From: Mastigias papua
Taxonomy: Eukaryota > Cnidaria > Scyphozoa > Rhizostomeae > Mastigiidae
NCBI GenBank assembly: GCA_964019165.1
Contig: OZ025276.1
Span: 13,745,313 to 13,809,312 of the forward strand
Length of the DNA: 64,000 nucleotides
Reading direction: 5' to 3'
In this document: positions 1-23,907 of the stretch, piece by piece
How the letters are laid out: each line of letters begins with the position of its first letter
How positions within the stretch are numbered: position 1 is the stretch's first letter
Translations under genes and position numbers: made by a program
Notes under the pieces: generated by a model
Told to the model about the DNA's origin: nothing
Databases searched by the model: none
What the model saw: only the letters and a program-made list of their open reading frames with translations

Positions 1-420
1 AAATAATTAGCTTTGCATTGGCGTTTAATTTACTCCAATGATAAATTCGGAAATCATTATTGTTATAAATATTATAAACTCTGGCTTAAGCGTGAGAACT
101 ACATGCTAGTGCTGAGAAAGAGTTGCTTTTATCGATGTGTACGTTCTATACATGCTTTGTGTGTGAAACCTAATTTTAGACGCGAATTCTATATTCTGTA
201 AGGATGAAAACTGTAGCCAAAGATCTAGAGTTTAAGTAATCTTGTGTTATCTATCTTGTCTTAAAATAAACCCAAGGTGCTTGAAAATTTGTACTGTTGA
301 CAATTTTGGCAAGGAATACGGGAAATAATCATATTCATCACATTTTGAGTATTTATCTAGTTGGTTTTTTAGGATTGTTATTCAGTACCAAACAATGTTC
401 AGGAAAGTGATGGTATTGAT

Positions 421-448
421 TATGATGATGATGATGATGATGATGATC
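421..448. repeat. (GAT)n trinucleotide run
   Basis: About nine GAT units in a row, read directly from the sequence, in non-coding context. Confidence 0.9.
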
Positions 449-973
449 AGGAAAGTCATCTGATTTTGAAGAATATTTAGAGAAAAGTCAGGGAGTTGCA
501 TCTTTTGAATATTGCACGAAACCTGTTTAAATACCAAGATATAGTTTAGAGGATCTTTTTTCTCGATTAGATAGAGATGCCCTTAGGGTAGAACAGAGAC
601 ATAGTGCATACCTTGGCGGTTTGTGTGACATTATGAATTTCTGAATGTTCTCATGAAAAATTTCTTTTAAATGGTAAACTTCATAATTTTTTCTTTTACT
701 ACATTACGTTGCAGTTGCCGAATCGCAGGTTGTTAGCTTTAGTAGCTAGTCATACATCTTGCTATTTGAATTTGTTACTCTTTTCAAAATATATTTATCC
801 TAATTTGTACAGCATGTATCAGACTCCATCATTTGCAAATTTATTTATCTCATGCGTCTGGATGAATACTATCGTAGAATTTTTAGTACTCTCCTCTCCA
901 GTGTGTTGCACTTATATATATATATATAGACTGATTCTAAGCCGCATCCACTTATTATATAAAATGGATTAAA

Positions 974-1220
<247 letters not shown>

Positions 1221-2316
1221 GCACACATAAATATATATAGCACCCATTAATAGATGGATGCAAAGTTGTCTTGTGAGGATGGAAGAGCTATTTTTCGTGC
1301 ATTCTGACAAGATGTTCTGGCATTGGAGATCGCTTTGCCACTAGCTTCGACCTAAATATGTCTCTTACACCTCATAGCATTATTTACTTCATTTTTGGTG
1401 CCACAGTCAATGCTTTACTTGCATATGACCTTGCAGTGGACGTTGGCCTACACCTGCCCCTCCTCAGTAGTCTAGAGTGGTTGGTTTAAGCTATAAGCTA
1501 TCAATGCACTCATTTGCTCGTCCATGCATTGAACTTTACAGAAAAGAAACTCAATTGTTTCGATAATTTTCATCCATAAGAAATTCTAATACATGATTTA
1601 TCTACAGCACAATTCTCTGAAAGAATAGAAACACTTCACTGAAGTATATAATTTGTATCTACGGGATTTAACCTTTATACATATTTGAAAATTTTGAAAA
1701 CTATATAAATAGGACAATGAGCGATCCGTACATCTTAGGGCCTTGATTGGTAACGTTAGTGATCTGTCCCTAGAATGACTTGATTCAAAAAGGTACTTTT
1801 CCCAAATGCGAGCTAGTCAGCTAGTATACGAAATAGCATATCGACACGGGAAGAAAAGGGGCTATACTTTCCCGTACAAATCAGAAAAAAAAACATTTGA
1901 ACATGTTAAACTTTGTACATATCCGGTTCACCGCATTCCGTAGGTCAAAGTCGGGCCATCTAAGTTACAAATCACTACTATAGATATATGTCAAGCTTCG
2001 TACTGCATGTATAGGCCATCTTGTAGCAAGCAGGAATTACAGAGGAGAAAGTTCTGGCGTATCCTCTTTGTAGTGACCAGCAGTTGGTAAGCCCCCACAA
2101 ATACCCCCACATTACAATATGAACTTGGTCAACAAATGATTAAATATGGAACTAAAGCTGGCAGATTAAATATTCACTGTGTTGGATCAGTGGGAGAGCT
2201 TTTGTAGATCGTGACTTTAGTCAACGTTCATATGTGGAAAAACTGATGCCACTGTTGAGTTATTCCCCGCATCTAATTTTGTTTTTTATGTTCTATAATA
2301 TGTAATTTACATATGC

Positions 2317-13388
<11,072 letters not shown>

Positions 13389-14237
13389 CTAGCTGCACTT
13401 AGTAGGCCTAAAGAATTTATAAATCTAATTTTTAAAATTAATTAGCTATAGTCCATGCATTTTATTTCACACTCATGGATATTTCTTTTTCAACGAACAT
13501 GCTTCTGTGTGCGGCTAGTTCGGTCTATTACGCAAATCTAAAGATGCTAATAAGGCAGGCGATTTGTGCAGTGAACGGGTACGCGTATAATGAGGAGGGC
13601 AATGATGCGTGAACAAGTCATGATTTTGAATGGCAATTCTGCAAATATCTCATATAGGCGTAGAGGCGTATCAAGTAAACGATGCTCTTTACACTAACCA
13701 TTTCTCAAAGGACTCAAGCCTAGGGCGGCCGAGAGGGAGACAACGGGCCAGGTTGGCTCTGGGCCCGAACCAGAAAGGGATGCCCATAGGCTATGAAATG
13801 ATTTTTTGATGTCTTATGAATTTCATAATGACCGGATCAGAAACCAAATATTTTCAATTTGTCCCGGGCTCTATGGCATCCATTGAAGGCCTGGTTAGGC
13901 CACAAATACAACACCGCTCAATTATATAGATGAAAAATTGCGTTATTTAACTCTTCAATTAGCTTAGCTTTTCCCTCAATCTCTCAGGTAGAAGCATGAA
14001 AGGGCGATTGGTTGACTTATATGCATGGATCATATAAAGTGCCTGGTAAAACTATTCCGTGACAAGGCTCCACTTGGCAGGAATATTCACTCCTATGCCT
14101 TATGCACATATTTGCAATAATGTACAGGTGTCTTGCATTTGATGAGAAGGCCAACTGCCACCGTCAATCATAGCTTGTACACTTGCATACAAACTATTTA
14201 TACTGAAAACAGACTTATATACTTATGAATATATAAA

Positions 14238-14389
<152 letters not shown>

Positions 14390-14410
14390 TGAAAAGTCTG
14401 TTGATACTAC

Positions 14411-14546
14411 AGAACTTCACTGTAGCACGAAAAAGCGGGAACATTCTTTAAGCATACTGAAAGCTTTTTTCGTCCGACACTCGTCAGAGTATGAAACGTC
14501 GGATAACGACCGAAAGGTGAACCGAAATATATAGCCATATGCGGAT
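14411..14546 (-). mobile_element. Hammerhead-bearing interspersed repeat, family 1, copy 1
   Basis: About 136 nt that match the reverse complement of 46581-46716 with only scattered differences. Shared blocks on the minus strand include GGCTATATA, CGGTTCACCTTTCGGTCG, the hammerhead core and GTTCCCGCTTTTTCGTGCTA. Microsatellites flank it on both sides. No coding capacity, so it is a non-autonomous element. Confidence 0.75.
14453..14493 (-). ncRNA. Hammerhead ribozyme motif (family 1, copy 1)
   Basis: Read on the minus strand: stem I 5' arm CATACT; core CTGACGA; stem II arms GT and AC around loop GTCGG; core GAA; stem III of three A-U pairs around AGC; cleavage-site C; stem I 3' arm AGTATG. 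Stem I is a perfect 6-bp helix and all invariant core bases (CUGANGA, GAA, A15.1-U16.1, H17) are present. The 41 nt are identical to the copy at 46634-46674. Self-cleavage is predicted from the fold, not shown. Confidence 0.7.
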
Positions 14547-15620
14547 GCATATATATATATACACACACACAATCAAGTTACAATGGTGGAGCACCGGTAT
14601 TATTTCTCATTATTTCTTTAGTTCATATGGTATATTGTAACATTTTGCAATTGCTTTCATTCAAAAACAAAAGGCAGGCTAAATGAGTGTTAATTATAAT
14701 GCTAAGTAACATATGATTCAGACAATATAATTTGTAATTCATAAACATGCTGAAACCAAATGTGACAAAGCCTCTCAAGACGTATTTTTGAGACTGATTT
14801 CTGGACGTAAAGTACGACTATTAGACGAATTTAGTACTTAGCCATATTAAATTTTCATTAACAAATAAGTACTTCATCGGACAGCCTACCTAGACTACAA
14901 GCCAAGATACTTATGATAGTCTTTCCCTCTCTATCTGTTAAATTTACAAATAAAGCAGACTTCTTGTTATGGGCTGTCGAACAATCCCCATTTCTTAAAG
15001 TTTTCATTCAGCTACACCTTACACAGAAACGTGTTCAACTGTTTTTGTTGAACAAACTCAAGAACAACTGTGTCACAGCCACACGATAAGCATTATTTCC
15101 TCCCCTTTGTCTTGGCTCTTCATTAAGCGCCGATGTTTGATCACTTTTGCTGAAAAAATCACATGTAATACCTTTGAAAAACTCTAGCTTTAGTGTACAT
15201 AATTACTCTTCATAGTGGACTTTTTTAAGTGATGCAAATCAGCGGCACTGTTTTGTCAATGATTACTGCAGTCGAGGGAAATCATACACAGTATTGTACT
15301 CGCACGTCATTGTGTTGTTCCTGTACTGTCTTCTCAACAGCTTTGCTAACATGTCTTCTTTACTAAATCAAACCTGCTCCTTCGTTGCTCTTTGCAATCC
15401 AAACATAATTCCATGAATATCTGGACACATGTAGTTTACGTCTGTCGAATATGGTACCAATCACTTAAGACTTTCAAGTGAAATCTGGGCATAGCACTAC
15501 ATTTTATGCCCAAATAGTTTGAGAGCTCACAAGCTGTAGCTCGCGGCCATAAGCCTGGTTTTGACTATCTACGTAAGCTATATGGTCAAGTATTTGTTAT
15601 GAAAAAACTGGTGTACCAGC

Positions 15621-16050
15621 TTTTTTTCATAAGGAACCAGCCCAAGGCCTAATCCCAAAAGTTCTTTGATTTTGGACCTCCAATGATCAAATTCTAGTAC
15701 TTAAAGTTCCTAAACAGTTCCTTAATTTTCAGCGCACAATTAGTCCCGTAAAATGGTACAGACACATGTAAAACCTTGAAATCCTGAACTTTGCCTTTAG
15801 TTTTGGCTGTAACGCAATAGGCCTTTCAATGAAAAATGAAGGAATGAGCATAAGCATAACAAACAATGTACGCGGGGTTTGACTGCAAAAGAATGAAACC
15901 AGCTTCCTAATTCTTGATTGTTTGGTGTTATAAAAGTTTTTCCAATTGAAAAGTTCCTTAGGAAATTTTCCTTTAGTAGTATAAGTTCTTTAAATATTTT
16001 TGGCATTCTACATATAGGTTCCTTATAAAGTGGTTCCTCATGAAAATAAC
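15621..16050. mobile_element. Candidate MITE with short inverted ends
   Basis: The left end reads TTTTTCATAAGGAACCAG and the right end, reverse-complemented, TTTTCATGAGGAACCAC. The interior carries several further GTTCCTTA-type words. About 430 bp, no coding frame. The target-site duplication is not clear. Confidence 0.4.
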
Positions 16051-17675
16051 AAGTGTGTATCTAATACTGATGCAAGTCTTCTAGAAACGTAAGGAAGGTT
16101 GTTGGGTTTTGAGTCTTAAAATCTGGGATTGCTAGTCCGCAGATTCTTCCTTCGTAATGTAACTAATATCTAATACAGATAGGATCGAGCAACTCAATGA
16201 ACTCTGAATGACAGAATTTAGGGAATTAGCACCGTTACAGTGGGACCAAATATGAGAAATGCTTATGTACTTCTTCAAATGTTAACAAAGCGATTATGCG
16301 ACTTAATAATTGTAATGCAGTCGGGCTACTGTAGCCAAAACTTTTATACTTTGACTATTACCCTAAGCCACACATAAAGTCTTGTTTATTTTTCTGGATA
16401 GGATCGTAAGCTTGTCACCTTATCGTAGCAAGAAAATTGATTGTCTCTTGTCTTAAGATGAAGATTAAATCAACACTGGCTGCTCATACTCTAGTTGGAC
16501 AATTCTAGAAAGCTCTTAAAGCAATTAATTCGCTCTTTCATTGCTGCTTTTCACCAGAATATTATGACATTTATAGAAAATGAAGAGATTTGAATGTTGC
16601 ACAGTTTTTGCACCCATCTTCTTGCCTCAGTTTTCATTTTTCGGGCACCACATGCTCTTTCATCAAGCGAACCACGCCCTTTTTCGTGCACCTGTGCGTT
16701 ACACCCACAAATCAAGACAATGAAGCTTCGTCCCTGCCATATGTATCACATATGACATAACTGTCTGAAATCATCTTGATTACAAAATGACTGACCAGCT
16801 CGTATCCTCGATGACTGATATTATTTTTCAGAGAGATGTACGTCCATAAAGCAAAGATCAACCCTTGTCACTCCATCTACATGTGGGTTTTCCTCTTGCT
16901 TTTTTATTTTGCCGGAGTTTACTTCCAAACTATAGAAAACTGAATAGATCTATCGATGAAGTAAACAAATCCAGCTATACATGATTGTGCACTGAGTTTT
17001 GTAGATTTCCATGTCTATAGACTACGGCATATCGCCTAATGGGGCTTTCTTTGAAGATTTGGAAATGTTTGTGTTTGCTGGTATCTGGAAAAACACAGAT
17101 GCTGCTAAGTTGATGTGTAACTAAACATGCTGTAAGTCAACGAAAGCATTCAGCTAAGAATCACAGACTTCATCGTCCAGTAGAAATAACACGTCAATTC
17201 TCAACGTCAACTTCATTAATTTGCTTTATTCGCGAGTGTCGTCTTGATTCAAGTTTATTAGAGCGCAGCAAAACAAAGCACCAAGGCCTCAATTGATCAA
17301 AAGCCCAAAACCTGATTACACCAGTTGATTTTAATTCATCACATAATACAACAAAGTGGGTATTGAATGGAAGCCTTTCAAAGTGGTAAGAAAGCACTTA
17401 TTTGAAACATTCTTTCTCCCATACCTGTTTGGATTAAGAAGCACTTTTTAAGTGAATTAATTTGCTATATATCATCACAGACACTTCAAAAGAGATGCAA
17501 TTTGTGGGAGTAAGCAAGAATATGATAGTCAGTGACAAATTAGTAAACTTTTACTCAGAAATCAGGTGTTTTCTTGAAAATTTTGTGCCAGTACGTCTAT
17601 TACCTTCAATGGATGTTCATTTTTCTTATCAAGGGTCCTGCTGAGAATCAATGGTATGGATTCCGAACAAATAGC

Positions 17676-17753
17676 TTTCCTTCACCTCTCCTCCCTTCTC
17701 TCCCTTTCTCCCTCTCCCTTCTTTCTCTCTTTCCCTCTCCTATTCTTCTCCTG
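17676..17753. repeat. Polypyrimidine (C/T) tract
   Basis: About 78 nt of almost only C and T on the plus strand. No gene, and no acceptor-exon pair follows it. Confidence 0.85.
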
Positions 17754-19939
17754 TTATCGTTAGGGCAAAAACGTATTCTTCTAAGACTTTACATCATATA
17801 TAGCAAGCAACGCCATGCCCTAGTTCGGGTTATCTCAAGTGATGGTTTGCGATAGAATCATCAATGTAGAAACAGTTACCGCAGCCAGTGTAATACTTGC
17901 CTTGATTTGCCTGTGGTTGATGAATTGGTTTGATGGTAAAATTGCCGACTTTAGCTCCTTGACTACTTAACTGTTTTAATAAGGTAGTAATTGTGCCATG
18001 AGCTTGCAATCTGCTTAGTTTATACACTGTTTTAATCACTCACATCAAGGGTTTTACAGCTTTTCACACAAAACAATTTGGATCAGCTAGCCTATCAACA
18101 AATCAGACATTAAGTCAGTCAGAAATTCATGCATTCCAACTATGACTCAACCAAATGATCAAAGACCGACGAACCATGATTAATGACGTTTAACCATTCT
18201 ATTACCAAGCACGCGCTTTCATTGCTAGCGTCGCATCATCTACATATAGGATAGACAAATACACACTGGTTGTAAATTTGTAGACGTTTCGTCATTGCTG
18301 ATCAAAATCTTGTGAAATGCTTGTAAAACTTTGGACAAAAGGCTACACATTAACTTCGACTTAACATTATTTGCTGGAAATGACAGCATAAGGGCCCATT
18401 AGCACTTCACAGTTTGGAGTCTAATTGCGCAGTTTTCGTGGGACTTGCTCATTTGCATAAGCCAAATATTTAAAGAGATTATACAAACTCTACTAAAACA
18501 GAGCAAGTTGATCAAGTTTGAAGGACTGCCATAGAGTATTGAATTGCTTCAAAACGGCCAGAGCCTGCATTCTTCACTACTGTAGACAAGGTTTCAAGAT
18601 TTCAAGCAAGTTTTTAAAAGAACAACGCATTAAGAGGTGATTAATCAAAGGATATAATTATCATTCTTATCCACTTCAAATCTCATAGTATATTCTAGAT
18701 GACTCCTGATTATGGTCGTCTATGCGTAGTATCATTTTTGATGTTTTGACAAAAATATTTAGGCCATCGTTTAGCTGTCTCAGATTATCTAGAGAATGTT
18801 TCTAGATTTAAGTCGGCACACAGTATCGACTAAAATTTCCTAAATAGTTCTTAGATTTTCATGTTTGGTTTTTTCTTATTCATAGTTTAGCAGGATAGTG
18901 ATAACCTGATATACCGATTTTAGTAGTATATATATTACAGCCAGCGTCAAGCTTTCTCCTGTCAAATCTACTTGCTTTCAAGATTAGGCCATGCTTTAGT
19001 TATTGATAAATCGTTGAATATATCCTAAAGTTTTAGTATTATATAACCAAGAATGTCTGCCAATATAGCATATTTTTGCTATGATATTTTTTATTTTTGT
19101 TATCAAGTTGACTGGAAAACGTTACGAAAAATTCAATTTCATTTCGCGTTCCACGACATCCCTGTCAACATGCCTTAGTTAAACCAACTTTGTCTCTTGT
19201 CGACCTAATCTCCTAGGTATGATTCTATGATTTCATTGAAAGTTCTATTAGGGGGGGGAGGAGATCAGCAGTCAAGTCTCAGTTTATCCCTAGAAGTTTA
19301 GCTATTTCTCCCTTACCACTTAACAACATGGCAATTTCTCTCACCCCCCTCAAAAGCTTTGGACATCTCTTTCTCCTCCGTTTTTAATTAAAGGTTTGAC
19401 TACTGTCTACTTTCACTTACCAGTACCAACTACCTACCATTAGAATCGGTCAATTCCCATTCCATAGAGTTTTGCGTGCAAAGAAATCAACTATGAGCAT
19501 ATGGCAACGTACTTGAGCTATAAATAAAATTGGAAAATGAATGAATACGATGAGGCATGTAGTTATTGTTTAAGATTTGCCATGAAGAGTCTTTCATCTT
19601 TATGGTTGCTGACCTTCTTCAGTGTTACAATAGACATTGTAACTTTTAGTCAAACACTTCATTCAAAAGCATTGATTTTCGCTCAAGTTCTTCTCATTCT
19701 CGCACACGTTAAGAAAACATATGGACGAGAATAGAACAACTTTGCAAACTTGGCAATCAGATCATATTTCAGTCTTTTTATTCCTAGATTCAGATTGGAT
19801 TGTTCTCAGGAGAGAAAAATACAGGAGAGGCTTTTTCATAGAATTTTTTTAGTTCCTGATCCTGACTTTAGGCATAACCTTGCTATATTTTCGATTGCTT
19901 GTAGGTTCAAAATTTTCAACTGTAGCTCACAATCAAGCA

Positions 19940-20995
19940 ATGCAACCGATCATCTTCCCAGAGTCAGACGATATGGGATCTGTTCGTAAAAACGACACGT
20001 TCGGCAATGGATCTACGGTTACCTCCTCACAGTCGGCGCTAATTTGGTGCTATTACACTTCACTTCCATACGAAGCAGTGGTGGCATATAAAATCAACGT
20101 GCTGCTTGCTGGCGTAACAAACTGCGTGTTTGGTGTGGCCGCTATCCTTCTAAATTCACTGGTTCTTACAGCTTTCATAAGAAATCGTGTCCTACTTAAA
20201 GGTTCAAACATGATTCTATTTGGCTTATGCATAGCCGATTTAATCAGTGGAATGCTGGTCCAGTTGCCTCTATCTGCTGTGCTGTTTATCATTTTCACAA
20301 ATGGCAAGAACAACATGGATTGCGTACTTTTGACTTTGTCGTCAATCTCTGGCTATATCTTTGTTGGGATATCACTCTTGACGGTCTCATTTGTTTCCCT
20401 TGAGAGGTTCATCTCGATATTTTACCCTTATATTTACACTCGGACATTCACAAAGAACACAATGATCGCTGGCTCTGTATCAATCTGGGTGTTCATGCTA
20501 GCTTTTAACTTGTATTGCTTCCTATCACTGGCCAGAATGACCTTTTTCATCGTCCAAAGTGCGCTGATATCTTTCACATACATATGGACGATTATCGTGT
20601 ACTTCAAAATCTTGAAACAGGTTCGTAAGATTACGAAAGAAGAGGCCGATCTCTCTCGTCGCCTTCATAAGAAAGAAGCCGAACACGAGCTGAAGGCGAA
20701 CAGGATCGTAAGATTCGTCATCTTGTCGCTTTTAGCGTGTTACTCATTGCAAGTAATCGTTGCTTTGTTGTCATCTCTGGAAGGTTCGATACGAGTGATT
20801 CAGAACTACATTCTTTTTTGGGCTTTCACTTTCGGATTGGTGAATTGTAGTCTCAACCCGCTCGTTTATTGCTATTGCAACTCAGAAATTCGCAAAAAGG
20901 TCCAAGAGTTGATAGGACTGCTGAAAAGAAACGCTGAATGCCCTAGCGAGACAGTGCGACCATCACCAAACCCAAATGCGATGAAAAATCTATGA
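19940..20995 (+). CDS. Intronless class A (rhodopsin-like) G protein-coupled receptor, 351 aa
   Basis: Seven-helix plasma-membrane receptor; ligand unknown. The frame is also open back to an ATG at 19880, but a good acceptor (TTGCTTGTAG, ending 19903) suggests a 5'-UTR exon joins there, making 19940 the first ATG. The N-terminus has two N-glycosylation sequons (NDT, NGS). TM1 has the LNSLVL asparagine, TM2 IADL, TM3 ends SLERF in place of DRY, TM4 contains the conserved Trp, and TM7 has NPLVY followed by an amphipathic helix. Extracellular loop 2 is only a few residues and has no Cys, as in melanocortin, adenosine and cannabinoid (MECA) receptors, the likely affinity. TM5 and TM6 lack the usual conserved prolines (TM6 reads CYSLQ instead of CWxP). 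It could be an orphan of a cnidarian-expanded family. Confidence 0.9.
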   Translation: MQPIIFPESDDMGSVRKNDTFGNGSTVTSSQSALIWCYYTSLPYEAVVAYKINVLLAGVTNCVFGVAAILLNSLVLTAFIRNRVLLKGSNMILFGLCIADLISGMLVQLPLSAVLFIIFTNGKNNMDCVLLTLSSISGYIFVGISLLTVSFVSLERFISIFYPYIYTRTFTKNTMIAGSVSIWVFMLAFNLYCFLSLARMTFFIVQSALISFTYIWTIIVYFKILKQVRKITKEEADLSRRLHKKEAEHELKANRIVRFVILSLLACYSLQVIVALLSSLEGSIRVIQNYILFWAFTFGLVNCSLNPLVYCYCNSEIRKKVQELIGLLKRNAECPSETVRPSPNPNAMKNL

Positions 20996-21310
20996 GATAT
21001 TTCTTACTCTGCAATAGACTGTGCAAATTCAACCAGAGGGGCAGAAAGGGCAAGAAATGGAGAATTTCCAGCAAAATATAAATATATTTGTTTGTTCATG
21101 ACTGCTCTGCTATTTATTTAGGTATAACAAGGCCTTTTCTCTCAAAATTTAGCGCTTAGATGGAAGAGAGAAATGGCTCCATCATGTTTCCGTCAAGATA
21201 AGAAATCTTATGACAGAATTGACAGAAAGTAAGAAGAGATCAACTATACCTGTATCATCAAATTGACAGGACCCAACTGCACAATGCAATGAGCTCAGTA
21301 TTCCCTTCAC

Positions 21311-21380
21311 ACACTAGCGGATTTTAGGGGAGCAAGGAGCAAATTCCCCCCCCCCCCTGGAGTAGATTAGTGGCCATTTG
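21311..21380 (+). repeat. Interspersed repeat fragment (GGATTTTAGGGGAGC family), copy 1
   Basis: AGCGGATTTTAGGGGAGC, a C-rich run, then TGGAGTAGATTAGTGGCC. The same word order recurs at 32593 and 56399. Confidence 0.6.
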
Positions 21381-23202
21381 CCTTCCTTTCTTTGTTGTAA
21401 CAAGCACAGTTCTTGTAGCAAAAACATTGTACAAAATCAGATAATTTAAGTTTATCCTGAATAGAATTCAAACCAGATATTTATAGATGTGTGTTAATTC
21501 TGGAATACTAAGTAAGATCAACTTAATGATTTTGAAGTCAATGGTGTTCATAATCGTGCTTTAGAACATTTTGCTGCCATCTCAATTTTCTCTGTATCTC
21601 ACGTAACTCTCGAAATCACGGTATTTCTACACAATAAGCTTCTTCGTTGCTCACTGCTGTTGAGAATATATATGGCATACTTTATGAGTCCATACATTTG
21701 AACAGGTTCAATCTGGCTTGTTTAACAGTGTCATGCATTGCAGGGATTCCTTCATATTATGGAGCTAAAATAGAATACAGATGTTGCATCAAAAGTGTGC
21801 TAACTGTTTGGTGTGTGAATCGCATGCAGGAAATACTGTTCACCAAAATAAGCTAGGCCAAATGGCACTTTACAAAAAGTCACTTGAATGATAAAAATAA
21901 TTCAAAAATAGTGGCGAATACATCATTTTTTGATGAAATAACGCAGACCTATGTTAGTATTTGACTTTTTGCGTTTTCACCTTTATCAGTACGTATTATT
22001 TAATTGACGGTTTCCATGACCACAAATTCAAAGCTTTTACTAAAGTATACTTTGGTTGTTTCTGCAAGAAACGTGTGTCAAACGAATTGGTTACACAAAC
22101 GAAATAGGGTACTGAAATCTTTAAAATCTTTCGTTAATGCAAATCATGTTAGTAGCCGGGCCTACTACGAAATTCAACTGTGTTACAGACGGGCAATCGA
22201 TACGTTGAAGGCCCAGATAAAATGAACCAAACATTGCTTTACACTGAGCTTTCTCTGCATTATCCTCCTTGGTTAGGAGTGCTGAAAACGCTAACTTGGA
22301 TTGTTAGATGTAGAAGACAAAATCAGCAGGTGACAAAATATTTTTTTGCGGACTGGCATAGATCAAACAATTCGTTATTGATTTAATTTCTATAAAGCTA
22401 CTTCGTAGAAAATTCTTAGCTTCATCACCTTTCTTGTTTTTCCTGCGAAAAGATTCCACCAGTCATTCTCGCACTGAAAATATCTGCAACTATATGCAAT
22501 ATTCTTATGTAATTTCTAAATTACAGATGATGATAACAACCTTAATGCTCTTTTTGAGAAACGCATTAAGGGTGCATTGATACTTCAAGGCTTTGTAGTG
22601 TCAAAATGTTCTGTGCAAATGTTTCCAACATGAGGATTTCTGCATGAATGGTGCAGTTATTTCATGTCGACCTAATGAAACGGTGCTTACGATCTGAGAA
22701 TGGTTATATGCTTTTTGTAAGGAACCCCGCCCTGCAACTGTCAAGAATTGCTGTATAGTGTAGGACATAAAATGTTATATGAGTATACTTCTTTTCTCGC
22801 AAACCATGAAGTGTTATAAAAAGGTCATTGTGAGGAATAGTGGTGTAATAGGGTAAAAAAGGTAAGAAGTTCAGCATTATCAAATATTTTGACCATTGTT
22901 TTAACGTGTTTAGATCACACGCTCGTTTTCTAAGGTCACAAGATGTGCCAAAGACGATGCTGAAAGGTCCCAGCTTTCTTGATTCTGGTTCTAACGTAGT
23001 ATTTGGGCTAATAATTAATGTCAGCGTTAGCCATTATAAAGTGGGAGAGAGAGGGGCAACGAGAAGTGGGGCCGGGACGTTTATTTACGGTCACATCCTT
23101 TTGATTTTAGGGAGATGCCATATAAACACAGAGGTACGCCCATTCTTGGTAGAAAACTGCAGATGAAGCCATGTGTTTGAGAATGTTCAATGAATTTTAC
23201 AT

Positions 23203-23592
<390 letters not shown>

Positions 23593-23907
23593 TTACAGCA
23601 TTTCAGGACAAATCTAACTTACCCCAAGTAGGGGCAATTGTCTCCATTCCACGCCCATGCACTCCTCCAGGGGCTACTTCAGTCCTCACGAGGATTTTGA
23701 GGCTGTTCGTATGCTCTGTTCCGCAATGCATTGGTCCGGCTTCGTCGCCATTATGAGATCGCAGAGATACATAGAGTACTCCAAGATCTTCCTGTCGTCA
23801 TCAGCTTGTCAAGACAGGGCAGCTGGTAGTGGTCCTCTGTTCTCACTGAACGAATAGCGCTGACAGATCTTATACTGTATTATTAGGCTTGTTTTATATA
23901 ACAAACA

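Noticed and set aside
19537..19734. Small open frame upstream of the GPCR
   Set aside because: A hydrophobic 65-codon frame without a recognised domain. In AT-rich DNA such frames arise by chance.
23608..23907. Iron-responsive element in the ferritin 5' region
   Set aside because: No CAGUGN hexaloop with a bulged-C stem was seen in the 300 nt before the ATG.
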